Positions 53,839 through 61,556 of a DNA stretch of 64,000 nt are shown here, in pieces. Made by a program: the position numbers and the translations under genes. This DNA is from Bradyrhizobium manausense (GTDB lineage Bacteria; Pseudomonadota; Alphaproteobacteria; Rhizobiales; Xanthobacteraceae): the NCBI RefSeq assembly GCF_018131105.1, contig NZ_JAFCJI010000003.1:124001-188000 (forward strand), written 5' to 3'. How positions within the stretch are numbered: the first letter of the stretch is position 1; the number at the start of each line of letters is the position of its first letter. The notes under the pieces were generated by a model. The model had not been told where the DNA came from. It did no database searches and saw only the letters and a program-made list of their open reading frames with translations.

Positions 53839-54518
53839 GTCGTCCTCCGTTCGCCAAAAATCAAATCGAGATGGACGCGCAGCATGTCCTGCGCATCGAG
53901 CGGCGCGTGCCGCGCAAACAGGCTCTGCCAGATCACCGCGATCATCGCGGGCGCGACCAGGATCTGCGGATAGCGCGCGAGGTCCTTCTCGCGGATCTCG
54001 CCGCGGGCAATGCCGAGCTCGATCAGCGCGCGCATGCCGGCAATCCCGCGCGAAACCACCTCGCGGTAGTAGAAGTCAGCCACCGATGGAAAGCGCGGTC
54101 CTTCCGCCACGATCAGACGGACGAGATCGCCACGCCTGGTGCCGATCACCTCCCTCAGGAAGTTGCCGGCAAACGCTTCGATCAGATCGCGGACCGAGCC
54201 CGTTGGCGGCGGCAGCGCATTCAGCTTCGCCACAACGGGTACGATCACGGTGCGGACAAGCTCCTCGAACATCGATTCCTTGTCCTTGAAGTGCAGATAG
54301 ATCGTCCCCTTCGCGACGCCCGCGCGCTTGGCAATGTCGTCGAGCCGGGTCGCCGCAAAGCCGCGCGCAATGAACTCCTCCATCGCCGCCTCGACGATCG
54401 CATTGCGCCGTTCCGCCGCGCGCATGGCGCGGCTCGACACCGGCGCGGCGTCTCCGCCGGCTTCGGGCTTCCGACTTGCTGCCTTGGCAGCAACCGCTTT
54501 GGTGGGCTTCTTCGTCAT
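53835..54518 (-). CDS. TetR/AcrR family transcriptional regulator
   Basis: A 227-residue regulator. A basic, Ala/Lys-rich leader (about 1-30) precedes the HTH (RRNAIVEAAMEEFIARGFAATRLDDIAKRAGVAKGTIYLHFKDKESMFEELV) and an all-helical ligand domain. It is the first gene of the export operon and overlaps hlyD by four bases. A 22-bp palindrome directly upstream is its probable operator, so autorepression of the whole operon, released by a pump substrate, is likely. No clear ribosome site precedes the ATG. Confidence 0.92.
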   Translation of the reverse strand: MTKKPTKAVAAKAASRKPEAGGDAAPVSSRAMRAAERRNAIVEAAMEEFIARGFAATRLDDIAKRAGVAKGTIYLHFKDKESMFEELVRTVIVPVVAKLNALPPPTGSVRDLIEAFAGNFLREVIGTRRGDLVRLIVAEGPRFPSVADFYYREVVSRGIAGMRALIELGIARGEIREKDLARYPQILVAPAMIAVIWQSLFARHAPLDAQDMLRVHLDLIFGERRTT

Positions 54519-54526
54519 TTCTTATT

Positions 54527-54548
54527 TATGACTGACTAGTCAGTCATA
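54527..54548. promoter_or_regulatory. 22-bp perfect palindrome, probable TetR operator
   Basis: TATGACTGACT and its exact reverse complement AGTCAGTCATA meet at a central CTAG, nine bases upstream of the TetR ATG. The TGACTGACTAGTCAGTCA core is typical of TetR-family operators. It is also within the promoter gap of the divergent ArsR gene. Confidence 0.8.
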
Positions 54549-54601
54549 GTCAATCAAGATCATGCCAGCAGCGACAGGCAACAAATTAGCGTTGACTAAT
54601 G

Positions 54602-54619
54602 AATTAGCATTCGCTAATT
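54602..54619. promoter_or_regulatory. inverted repeat next to the ArsR start, candidate ArsR operator
   Basis: AATTAGC-ATTC-GCTAATT is a perfect 7+7 inverted repeat ending eight bases before the ArsR ATG. Related words (ATTAGC, ACTAAT) occur just upstream at about 54584-54600. Autoregulation by the ArsR product is inferred. Confidence 0.5.
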
Positions 54620-54626
54620 GATTGGC

Positions 54627-54962
54627 ATGATGGAAGCCGCCTCAAACCCAGTTACCGCCGTGATGCGCGCCCTCGCCGATCCGACCCGTCGTGCCGTGTT
54701 CGAGCGCGTGTTCGACAGCAAGGAAATCAGCGTCGCCGAACTGACGCGCGGCAGCGGCGTGACGCAGGGCGCAATCTCGCAACATTTGAAATCGTTGAAG
54801 CAGGCGGGCCTCGTCGCCGAGCGCGCCGAGGGCCGCAACGTCTATTACCGCGCCGCGCCGCAAGGACTCGAGCCGCTGGTCACCTGGATGGACCATTACG
54901 GCGTGTTCTGGCGCGAGCGCTTCCAGAACCTGCGTGACCTCTTGAAGGAGATCGACCCGTGA
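54627..54962 (+). CDS. ArsR family transcriptional regulator
   Basis: A 111-residue winged-helix protein. VMRALADPTRRAVFERVFDSKEISVAELTRGSGVTQGAISQHLKSLKQAGLVAERAEGRNVYYRAAP is the ArsR HTH. No metal-binding Cys pair is present, so it is of the non-metal type that commonly precedes an AHSA1/SRPBCC gene. The start is ATG 54627 or 54630; a TTG at 54618 lies inside the operator repeat. It overlaps the SRPBCC gene by four bases (GTGA). Confidence 0.9.
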   Translation: MMEAASNPVTAVMRALADPTRRAVFERVFDSKEISVAELTRGSGVTQGAISQHLKSLKQAGLVAERAEGRNVYYRAAPQGLEPLVTWMDHYGVFWRERFQNLRDLLKEIDP

Positions 54963-55423
54963 GTACAGCCGCGTTGAATGCCGAGACCAAGAACATCGTG
55001 ATCGACGAGGTGCTCCCTCATGCGCCGGGGACTGTCTGGAAGGTACTGACCAGCGCGCAACTGATCGCACGCTGGCTGATGAAGCCGACCGGTTTCGAGG
55101 CTGTCGAAGGCAAGGCCTTCACGTTTCAGACCACGCCGGGCGGCCACTGGGATGGTGTCATCCATTGCCGCGTTCTCGAGGTCGTTTCTGGCAGACGCCT
55201 CGTCTACGCCTGGAGGGGCGGCGACGAGCGCAACACCGGTTACGGCGCGCCGCTCGACACTGTCGTGACGTGGTCCCTCACCCCTGTCGAAGCCGGCACG
55301 CGAATTCAGCTCGTTCATGCGGGCTTCGTCATGCCCAGGAATGAGAGCGCCTACAGCGTCATGAGCGGCGGCTGGAAGAAGGTGGTCCGGCAGCTCGACG
55401 AAATCAGCGGCGAAGACCGTTAA
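54959..55423 (+). CDS. SRPBCC (AHSA1-like) domain protein
   Basis: A 154-residue single-domain START/AHSA1-like protein: IVIDEVLPHAPGTVWKVLTSAQLIARWLMKPTGFE and VVTWSLTPVEAGTRIQLVHAGF are the family ends. These bind hydrophobic ligands in a helix-grip cavity; the ligand is unknown. GTG start overlapping the ArsR stop by four bases shows co-expression with that regulator, a frequent ArsR-SRPBCC pairing. Cytoplasmic. Confidence 0.9.
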   Translation: MSTAALNAETKNIVIDEVLPHAPGTVWKVLTSAQLIARWLMKPTGFEAVEGKAFTFQTTPGGHWDGVIHCRVLEVVSGRRLVYAWRGGDERNTGYGAPLDTVVTWSLTPVEAGTRIQLVHAGFVMPRNESAYSVMSGGWKKVVRQLDEISGEDR

Positions 55424-55435
55424 GGAGGCATCACG

Positions 55436-55849
55436 ATGGACAAGCCCTACACCGGCGGCTGCGCCTGCGGCGCGATCCGCTATTCGATCACCGGAGAGCC
55501 CCTGTTCTCCAACCATTGCCAATGCCGGGACTGCCAGCGCGAGAGCGGCACCGGCCACGGCTCCTACGCTACCTTCCCGCGTGCCGGCGTCACGGTGACA
55601 GGCGGGGCCAAGACCTGGGACATGACCGGTGACAGCGGCAACGTGAAGACGCGCGCGTTCTGTCCCGCATGCGGCGTGGCCGTCTATATGACCTTCAAGG
55701 CCATGCCCGACATATTCACCATCCGTGCGGCCAGTCTCGACGAGCCCGCCCGCTACAAGCCGCAAGCGATCACCTACGCCGTGCGGTCATATGATTGGGA
55801 TCGGCTCGGTCCGGATCTGCCGAAGTTTGAGGGCATGCCTCCGGGGTAG
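55436..55849 (+). CDS. GFA family (glutathione-dependent formaldehyde-activating-like) protein
   Basis: A 137-residue zinc protein of the GFA/CENP-V fold. Cysteine clusters GGCACGAIRY, NHCQCRDCQRESG and AFCPACGVAVYM should bind two zinc ions. The family prototype promotes S-hydroxymethylglutathione formation, though many members have other or unknown roles. It follows the SRPBCC gene by 12 bases with AAGGAGGCATCACG ahead of the ATG, so ArsR-SRPBCC-GFA form one operon. Confidence 0.9.
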   Translation: MDKPYTGGCACGAIRYSITGEPLFSNHCQCRDCQRESGTGHGSYATFPRAGVTVTGGAKTWDMTGDSGNVKTRAFCPACGVAVYMTFKAMPDIFTIRAASLDEPARYKPQAITYAVRSYDWDRLGPDLPKFEGMPPG

Positions 55850-55859
55850 CAACGCGCTG

Positions 55860-55976
55860 CGTCATTCCGAGTAGCTCGTGACAAAATTGCGCAGCAATTA
55901 TGTACTGAAGCGACAAAGCAATCCAGAAAGCCTTCGAGAAACGTTTCTGGATTGCCTCGCTGCGCTCGCAATGACG
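55860..55976. repeat. dispersed palindromic repeat, family A (expanded)
   Basis: CGTCATTCCGAG/CTCGCAATGACG outer ends and GCAATCCAGAAA/TTTCTGGATTGC inner arms mark a family A copy. It carries an extra AT-richer segment of about 25 bases (GCAGCAATTATGTACTG) in its left arm. It lies between the convergent GFA and DUF2000 genes. Confidence 0.78.
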
Positions 55977-56000
55977 ATGCGGAAGCGGTCGATCAACCCG

Positions 56001-56411
56001 TTAACTGTGGAACTTCAGTCCATCGACGATTTTGTCGATGACTTTGCGTTCTCCGCGCATAGCGATGCCTACGAGATTGAGATCGGCGCGCGCAACCACC
56101 CTCACCGCTTCGCGATTTGCGGCATCATGCGTGGTCTTGAACATGTCCTCGGTATAGACCGCAGGCATGACATTACGCGTGAGCGCACGATCGAGCGCGC
56201 GTGACAGCGCCGCACCATCTGCACCATAGATCAGGATCGGCTGGCCGATCAGTGCAAGATATTTCGTGGACGAAGCGTCCTCATAAGCATCACCGATGCA
56301 CTCCGGAAAGGCAGCAGCGACGCCGCCCGACAAGAACGATGCGACATTGAGCTTCTGCCAAGCCTGAAGATCGTTGCGAATGACAACGGCAATCTTTGTA
56401 TCGAACTGCAT
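56001..56411 (-). CDS. DUF2000 domain-containing protein
   Basis: A 136-residue protein of DUF2000: FDTKIAVVIRNDLQAWQKLNVASFLSGGVA at the start and the ending VIDKIVDGLKFHS. The fold is related to peptidyl-tRNA hydrolase 2, but no catalytic role is known. ATG at 56411 has GGGAGAATTC upstream; 56426 is less likely. Divergent from the CYTH-CHAD gene across a 201-base gap. Cytoplasmic. Confidence 0.85.
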   Translation of the reverse strand: MQFDTKIAVVIRNDLQAWQKLNVASFLSGGVAAAFPECIGDAYEDASSTKYLALIGQPILIYGADGAALSRALDRALTRNVMPAVYTEDMFKTTHDAANREAVRVVARADLNLVGIAMRGERKVIDKIVDGLKFHS

Positions 56412-56585
56412 GAATTCTCCCAACACTCATCCAAGCGTCGGGAAAGAAAAGAAAATTCCGCACGCCGAGATCATGACTGTGAATGTAACGCGGATTGGCC
56501 AATTGGGCACAGCGCAGAAATTTCAATCGAGGATGCGACCGGCAACGCTTCTCTCCGCAGGGCAAGTCGGGTATATCTCGGCGCT

Positions 56586-56603
56586 CTGTCACCGAACCGT
56601 CAT
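56586..56603 (+). promoter_or_regulatory. Pho-box-like direct repeat before the CYTH-CHAD gene
   Basis: CTGTCAC-CGAA-CCGTCAT matches the PhoB consensus CTGTCAT-N4-CTGTCAT at 12 of 14 fixed positions. It ends nine bases before the proposed ATG, which is unusually close for an activator site. Tentative. Confidence 0.4.
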
Positions 56604-56612
56604 AAACTGCGC

Positions 56613-58424
56613 ATGTCCGAATCTGGCGCGATCAAGCGAGCCCTCGACACAGTACAACGGCTTGCGAAAGCCGACGGACATCCGATCCCCGAGAACGGGA
56701 AGAAGTCCAGCATCTTCGTCGTTCCCGCTGCTGGTGAGACGCCTGGATCCGCATTCCCGGACAACGCGTCGTCCGTTCAGGGCAACCTGTTCGCTGATGA
56801 AGCTCGTGCGTCGGAAGCTACGTCTTCCCTCGATACTGCAGCTCACGCGACCGAGATCGAGCTCAAGCTGATCGTTCCGTCCGACCGCCTGGCGGATTTC
56901 AACAAAGCCCCGATCATCGCCGCGAATGCGCGCAACAAGGGAACGCGCAAGCATCTCAAGGCGGTGTACTACGACACGCCCAAGCATGCGCTGCGACGTA
57001 GCGGATTGAGCTTTCGGGTTCGTCGGAGTGGCGCGCGTTTCACGCAGACGGTGAAAGCCGAATCCGCCAATGATCCGCTGCGACGCGGAGAATGGGAGGC
57101 AGCCGTCCCGTCGATGGCGCCGGACATCGCGCTGGCACTCCCCTTCCTTCCAGAGAAGCTGCGCGCCGATGTCGCGCGTCATCCGCTCGAAGCCGTCTTC
57201 ACCACGGACATCCGCCGACATCAGCGCCTCGTCGACCTGCCGTCCGGCACCATCGAGGTCGCCTTTGATCACGGCCATTTGACGTCAGGCGATCGCTTAC
57301 TTCCGGTCAGCGAGATCGAGCTGGAGCTCAAGAGCGGCAGCCCGTCCGCGATCTGGGAGCTTGCGCTCCGGCTCGCCGAGCATGGCTCGGTGAAGCCGTC
57401 GATCCGGACCAAATCAGCGCGCGGCTTCGATCTCGCGGCCGACACGCCGCCAACGCCGCCGAAACCGCCAAAGCTTCATCTTGATCCCTCTGTATCGCTC
57501 GATGAAGCTTTCTCCGAGATTCTGCGTTCCTGTCTCTTGCATGTGCTGCAGTCGCTGCCCGCCGCCGAGGATGGTCGCGATTCCGAAGGAATGCATCAGC
57601 TTCGCGTCGCGCTGCGGCGCCTGCGGTCCGCGCTCGATTTGATGCGATCGGTGGTGTCGCTGAGCAAGCTCGACCAGATGCGCGCCGAGGCGAAATGGCT
57701 TGCGACAAGCCTCGCCGGCGCGCGCGACTGGGACGTGTTTCGGCAGGAGACGTTGCGGACCGTCGCCGATGCCTGTCCATCAGTCGAGGGCTTCGAGACG
57801 CTGGGTGAACTCGCCGAGGAACGCCGCGTGGCCTGCTACGATCAGGCTCGTCTCGCCCTCGCCGACCGGCGCTGCCAATATTTCGTGATCGGGCTCGGTG
57901 CCTGGATCGAAGCACGCGGCTGGCGCAGCGAAGTTACTCTCGAAGGTCTGGCTCAACTGGCACAGCCTGCGATCAGTTTTGCACGCAACATCCTGTCGAC
58001 GCAGCATGCGAAAGTGCTCAAGCGCGGGCGCAAGTTCAAATCGCTGCCGACGGAGGAGCGGCACCGCGTCCGCCTCGCTGCGAAGAAGTTGCGCTACGTC
58101 GCCGACTTCCTGCTGCCGCTGTGCGGCCAGCGCAAATCCGCCAAGCGCTTTTCGCGCAGGCTCGCCGACCTCCAGCAGGAGCTCGGGATCTACAACGACA
58201 TGGCGACGACGACGTCGCTGCTTGCTGAGGTCAACGCGGGAGCGACTGGCAGCGGCATGGCTGCGGCGGCGATCGCCGGCTGGCAGGCCCATGCCATGGT
58301 CGGCATTGAAACGCGTCTGATCAAGGCTTGGTCGGAGTTCACCAGGGCCAAGATGCCCTGGTCGATCGACACGCCGGAGCAACCGGTCAAGCTGGTGCAG
58401 GCCAACGCGGGATGGCTGCGCTAG
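56613..58424 (+). CDS. CYTH and CHAD domain-containing protein
   Basis: A 603-residue protein. A low-complexity N-terminus (1-80) leads into a CYTH triphosphate-tunnel domain (about 84-285; ATEIELKLIVP gives the ExExK motif). After a Pro-rich linker (TPPTPPKPPK) comes a CHAD domain (about 300-590; GMHQLRVALRRLRSAL and VRLAAKKLRYVADFLLPL carry the conserved His/Arg/Lys). CYTH hydrolyses inorganic triphosphate in relatives such as YgiF, and CHAD binds polyphosphate, so a polyphosphate-linked role is likely. No in-frame alternative start lies between the ATG and the CYTH domain. The weak ribosome site leaves the start uncertain. Confidence 0.9.
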   Translation: MSESGAIKRALDTVQRLAKADGHPIPENGKKSSIFVVPAAGETPGSAFPDNASSVQGNLFADEARASEATSSLDTAAHATEIELKLIVPSDRLADFNKAPIIAANARNKGTRKHLKAVYYDTPKHALRRSGLSFRVRRSGARFTQTVKAESANDPLRRGEWEAAVPSMAPDIALALPFLPEKLRADVARHPLEAVFTTDIRRHQRLVDLPSGTIEVAFDHGHLTSGDRLLPVSEIELELKSGSPSAIWELALRLAEHGSVKPSIRTKSARGFDLAADTPPTPPKPPKLHLDPSVSLDEAFSEILRSCLLHVLQSLPAAEDGRDSEGMHQLRVALRRLRSALDLMRSVVSLSKLDQMRAEAKWLATSLAGARDWDVFRQETLRTVADACPSVEGFETLGELAEERRVACYDQARLALADRRCQYFVIGLGAWIEARGWRSEVTLEGLAQLAQPAISFARNILSTQHAKVLKRGRKFKSLPTEERHRVRLAAKKLRYVADFLLPLCGQRKSAKRFSRRLADLQQELGIYNDMATTTSLLAEVNAGATGSGMAAAAIAGWQAHAMVGIETRLIKAWSEFTRAKMPWSIDTPEQPVKLVQANAGWLR

Positions 58425-58430
58425 CTTGGA

Positions 58431-58820
58431 TCAGCCCTTGGCGTCGCAGGCCCAGGCACGTATGACGCATTCCTTGCCGCCATATTTGTAGCATTCGCGG
58501 GTGGCGGCATTGAGCGTGGCCGATATCTTCGGTTTCACGGCGTAGCCGTAAGCGCCACAGGGATTGGCCATGTCGACCGACATCGCCGCGCAGGCGCGCT
58601 TCATCGTCACCGTTGTGCATTCGCCCTTGCACTGCTTTTGAGCAGCCGCACGCGCTTCGTGCTCGGCGCGGTAGTCGTAGGCCTGGCCATAGGCGCCGCA
58701 TTTGCCGACGGCAAACGCGCCGGCCGCATGGGCTTCGGTGATATGACGGGCGCCGGCGACACAAATCGACAACCCAAAGAAAAACATCGCGCAACGGCGC
58801 GCGACGACGTTCGAAATCAT
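58431..58820 (-). CDS. secreted DUF4189 domain protein
   Basis: A 129-residue protein with an N-terminal signal peptide (AMFFFGLSICVAGARHITEAHA) and a DUF4189 domain. The domain is recognised by repeated AFAVGKCGAYGQAYDYRAEHEARAAAQKQC and NPCGAYGYAVKP motifs with eight or so Cys, probably forming disulfides in the periplasm. GAGGGCTTTCC precedes the ATG. Convergent with the CYTH-CHAD gene, only six bases apart. Function unknown. Confidence 0.83.
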   Translation of the reverse strand: MISNVVARRCAMFFFGLSICVAGARHITEAHAAGAFAVGKCGAYGQAYDYRAEHEARAAAQKQCKGECTTVTMKRACAAMSVDMANPCGAYGYAVKPKISATLNAATRECYKYGGKECVIRAWACDAKG

Positions 58821-58916
58821 GGAAAGCCCTCACCCCCAAGGCAGGTGCGGAGGACTCTAAGCGGCGGTCGTTTCCAGATGGTGAACGAGGCGTTGAAATC
58901 GGAGGATTGCGGTGGG

Positions 58917-60521
58917 CTATCCGCGTCGTGCTGCTTCCAGCGCCTGAGGCGTGTCGATGTCGAGAAAGGCACCCTCACCGTCGACCGGTACCTCGGCGAC
59001 TGCCTCCGTATGCTTGGCAATCAAATGCCGCGCCCCGATGTCGCCGTCGAGCGTCATCAATTCCTGGAAGAAGCGGCGCGACCACAGCACGGGATTGCCG
59101 CGGCGGCCGTCGCTGACGGGCACGACGATGAGATTGCCGCGGTCCGGCGCAAATCCGTCGATCAGGCGATCGATCAGGCCAGCGTCGATCAGCGGCATGT
59201 CGCCGAGACACACCACGGCGCCGTCGCTGGTGTCGGACACGGCCGCGATTCCTGATTTGACCGAGCTCGCAATGCCGCCGGCGAAATCCGGATTCCTGAC
59301 GAAACGTACATTCAAACCTTGCAGCGCCTGCTCGACCAACTCGGTCTGGTGGCCGGTGACGACGATCACCTCGGATGCTTTCGATGCCAGCGCCTGCTCG
59401 GTGGCGATCCGCACCAGCTTCTTGCCGTCGAGTTCGGCGAGCAGCTTGTTCGGTCCGCCCATACGGGTCGAACGTCCCGCCGCGAGCACGATGGCGGCAA
59501 CCTGGCTGTTGCCTTCGATCTCGGGCTTGGCCCGCGGCTGCGGCCGCGTGACGATCTCCATCAGGAGACCACCGACACCCATGCCCATCAGCTCGGAGCG
59601 CGTCACCTTGATGCCGGCGAGCAACCGCATCAGCACCCAGTCAAACCCGTTCTCGACCGGCGAACGCGCACAGCCCGGCGCACCCAGCACCGGCACGTTG
59701 CCGGCGCGCGCGATCAGCAGCAGATTGCCGGGATCGACCGGCATGCCGAAATGCTCGATCTCGCCGCCGATCTCGGTGACAGCCGCCGGGATCACGTCGC
59801 GACGATCGGCAATTGCCGAGGCGCCGAACACGATGACGAGTTCGGCGCCAAGGACGAGCAGCTCCTTGATGGCGGCGGATAGCGCGCGTTCGTCGTGCTG
59901 CACCCGCCGCTCGGCGATGATGCTGGCGCCAGCCGGGGCGAGCCGCTCGGCGGTGACGCGCAACGTCTTGTCGACCACCTTGGATGACAGGCCCGGCAGC
60001 AGCGTCGAGACGATGCCGACGCGCTTGATGACGTAGGGCGCAATCTTCAGCACGTCACGGCCCGCGGCCTTCACCGCGGCATCGCGCAGATTTCCTTCAA
60101 CGCCGAACGGGATGATCTTGACCGTGCCGACCATCTCGCCTTCGACCACCGGCTTGTAGGCGGCGAGCGTGGCGAAGGTGATGGCTTCGTCGATATTGTT
60201 GATGCGGTCGACTGCCGGGCGATCGATCACCAGCAAGCCTGGGCGCGCGGCAAAGAGATTGGCGCGGCCGGTGAAGGCGCGCTCGACATGAATGCCCTCG
60301 CCACCGATCGCGAGCGCGATGCTGGCGGCCGCGACGTCCTCGGAGACGTCACCCTCCTCCATCCGCACCACCACGACATCCTTGATGCCGGCGCGCGTCA
60401 GCGCCTCGACCTCGGCGGGCCCGATCGTCGTGCCCTTCTTCAGCACCAGCGGGCCCTGACGCAGGGTGTGGACGGTCACCCCGCCGATCGCGTCCTTGGG
60501 GCTCGCCGGGCCGAACTTCAT
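58917..60521 (-). CDS. molybdopterin-binding (MoeA-like) / MobA-like NTP transferase fusion protein
   Basis: A 534-residue two-domain protein. Residues 1-340 are a MoeA/CinA-like molybdopterin-binding part, and 345-534 a nucleotidyltransferase (VAAIVLAAGRSTRMGGPNK with Gly-rich loop and Lys; CLGDMPLIDAGL). The second domain resembles MocA/MobA, which attach CMP or GMP to molybdenum cofactor, here presumably making MCD for a CO-dehydrogenase-like enzyme. ATG overlaps the XdhC-like stop by four bases. It is the last gene of the maturation cluster. Confidence 0.9.
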   Translation of the reverse strand: MKFGPASPKDAIGGVTVHTLRQGPLVLKKGTTIGPAEVEALTRAGIKDVVVVRMEEGDVSEDVAAASIALAIGGEGIHVERAFTGRANLFAARPGLLVIDRPAVDRINNIDEAITFATLAAYKPVVEGEMVGTVKIIPFGVEGNLRDAAVKAAGRDVLKIAPYVIKRVGIVSTLLPGLSSKVVDKTLRVTAERLAPAGASIIAERRVQHDERALSAAIKELLVLGAELVIVFGASAIADRRDVIPAAVTEIGGEIEHFGMPVDPGNLLLIARAGNVPVLGAPGCARSPVENGFDWVLMRLLAGIKVTRSELMGMGVGGLLMEIVTRPQPRAKPEIEGNSQVAAIVLAAGRSTRMGGPNKLLAELDGKKLVRIATEQALASKASEVIVVTGHQTELVEQALQGLNVRFVRNPDFAGGIASSVKSGIAAVSDTSDGAVVCLGDMPLIDAGLIDRLIDGFAPDRGNLIVVPVSDGRRGNPVLWSRRFFQELMTLDGDIGARHLIAKHTEAVAEVPVDGEGAFLDIDTPQALEAARRG

Positions 60522-61219
60522 GCCGCTTCTTCTTTTTGTTTGGGTGGCAGGCGAAGCACCGCCGTGATCTCGGCCATGATCGACACCGCGATCTCGGATG
60601 GCGAGACGGCGCCGATCGCCAGACCAATCGGCGCGTGGATGCGTGCGATGTCACTATCCCTGGCGCCCTGTGCCCGCAGCCGGTCGCCGCGCTTGGCATG
60701 GGTCTTCCGCGAGCCAAGCGCGCCGATATAGAAGCAATTGCGCTCGAAGGCGTGCAGCAATGCGGGATCGTCGATCTTCGGATCGTGCGTCACCGCGACG
60801 AAGGCGGTGTAGGCATCGACATTGAGCGGCGGCAGCGCCGTGTCGGGCCACTCGGCGACGAGCGGAATGTCGGGGAAGCGCTCGGGGCTCGCAAACGCCG
60901 TGCGCGGATCGACCACGGTGACGTCATAGCCGAGCGAGCGGGCCAGCGGCGCCAGCGCCTGGCTGATATGGACCGCGCCGACAATGACGAGTTTTGCGGT
61001 CGGCGCATAAACGTTGAGGAAGAGCTTCTTGCCGCCGGCCTCGACATTGGCGCTCTTGCCCATGCGCAACTGCTTGTCCAGCTCGGCACTCAGCGGGTCC
61101 TTGGCGAAATCCGCCGCCTTCACCAGGCGCTGCTCGCCGCTCTCGGTGTCGGTCACCAAAATCACCGGCCGGCGCGCGGCGCGCTCGGCATTGAGTTCGT
61201 GCAGGATTGCGAGCTTCAC
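60518..61219 (-). CDS. XdhC family protein, C-terminal Rossmann half
   Basis: A 233-residue protein corresponding to the C-terminal part of XdhC/CoxF: LVIVGAVHISQALAPLARSLGYDVTVVDPR is the Rossmann loop, AVTHDPKIDDPALLHAF and IGALGSRKTHAKRGDRL are conserved. XdhC proteins bind molybdenum cofactor and deliver it, sulfurated, to xanthine dehydrogenase or CO dehydrogenase. GTG start two bases after the neighbouring half gene. The N-terminal half is the separate gene at 61222, so the two probably form a complex. Confidence 0.9.
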   Translation of the reverse strand: MKLAILHELNAERAARRPVILVTDTESGEQRLVKAADFAKDPLSAELDKQLRMGKSANVEAGGKKLFLNVYAPTAKLVIVGAVHISQALAPLARSLGYDVTVVDPRTAFASPERFPDIPLVAEWPDTALPPLNVDAYTAFVAVTHDPKIDDPALLHAFERNCFYIGALGSRKTHAKRGDRLRAQGARDSDIARIHAPIGLAIGAVSPSEIAVSIMAEITAVLRLPPKQKEEAA

Positions 61220-61221
61220 GG

Positions 61222-61545
61222 CTAGCCGACCTTCTCGACGAAGACGCGGATGGTGCCACCGCAGGACAGCCCGACATTCCAGGCGGTCTCGTCGGCAACG
61301 CCGAACTCCAGCATCCTGGGCTTGCCGCTCTCGATTACGTCCATGGCCTCGGTGACCACGGCGCCCTCGACGCAGCCGCCGGAGACGGAGCCCAGGAATG
61401 TCCCCTCGTCGTTGATGACCAGGCTCGAGCCCGCCGGGCGCGGCGCCGAGCCCCAGGTCTCCACGACCGTGGCCAGCGCGACGCCACGTCCGGCCTTCTG
61501 CCAGTCCTCCGCCGCCTTCAGAATATCCTCGTCGCGATCGAGCAT
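61222..61545 (-). CDS. XdhC family protein, N-terminal half (XdhC/CoxI domain)
   Basis: A 107-residue product equal to the N-terminal XdhC_CoxI domain only: DILKAAEDWQKAGRGVALATVVETWGSAPRPAGSSLVIND, then GSVSGGCVEGAVVTEAMD and NVGLSCGGTIRVFVE, whose Cys residues are conserved in the family. Full XdhC is about 300-350 residues with both halves fused; here they are split between two adjacent genes. AGAGGCAAAG precedes the ATG. Part of the maturation operon. Confidence 0.9.
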   Translation of the reverse strand: MLDRDEDILKAAEDWQKAGRGVALATVVETWGSAPRPAGSSLVINDEGTFLGSVSGGCVEGAVVTEAMDVIESGKPRMLEFGVADETAWNVGLSCGGTIRVFVEKVG

Positions 61546-61556
61546 GGCTTTGCCTC

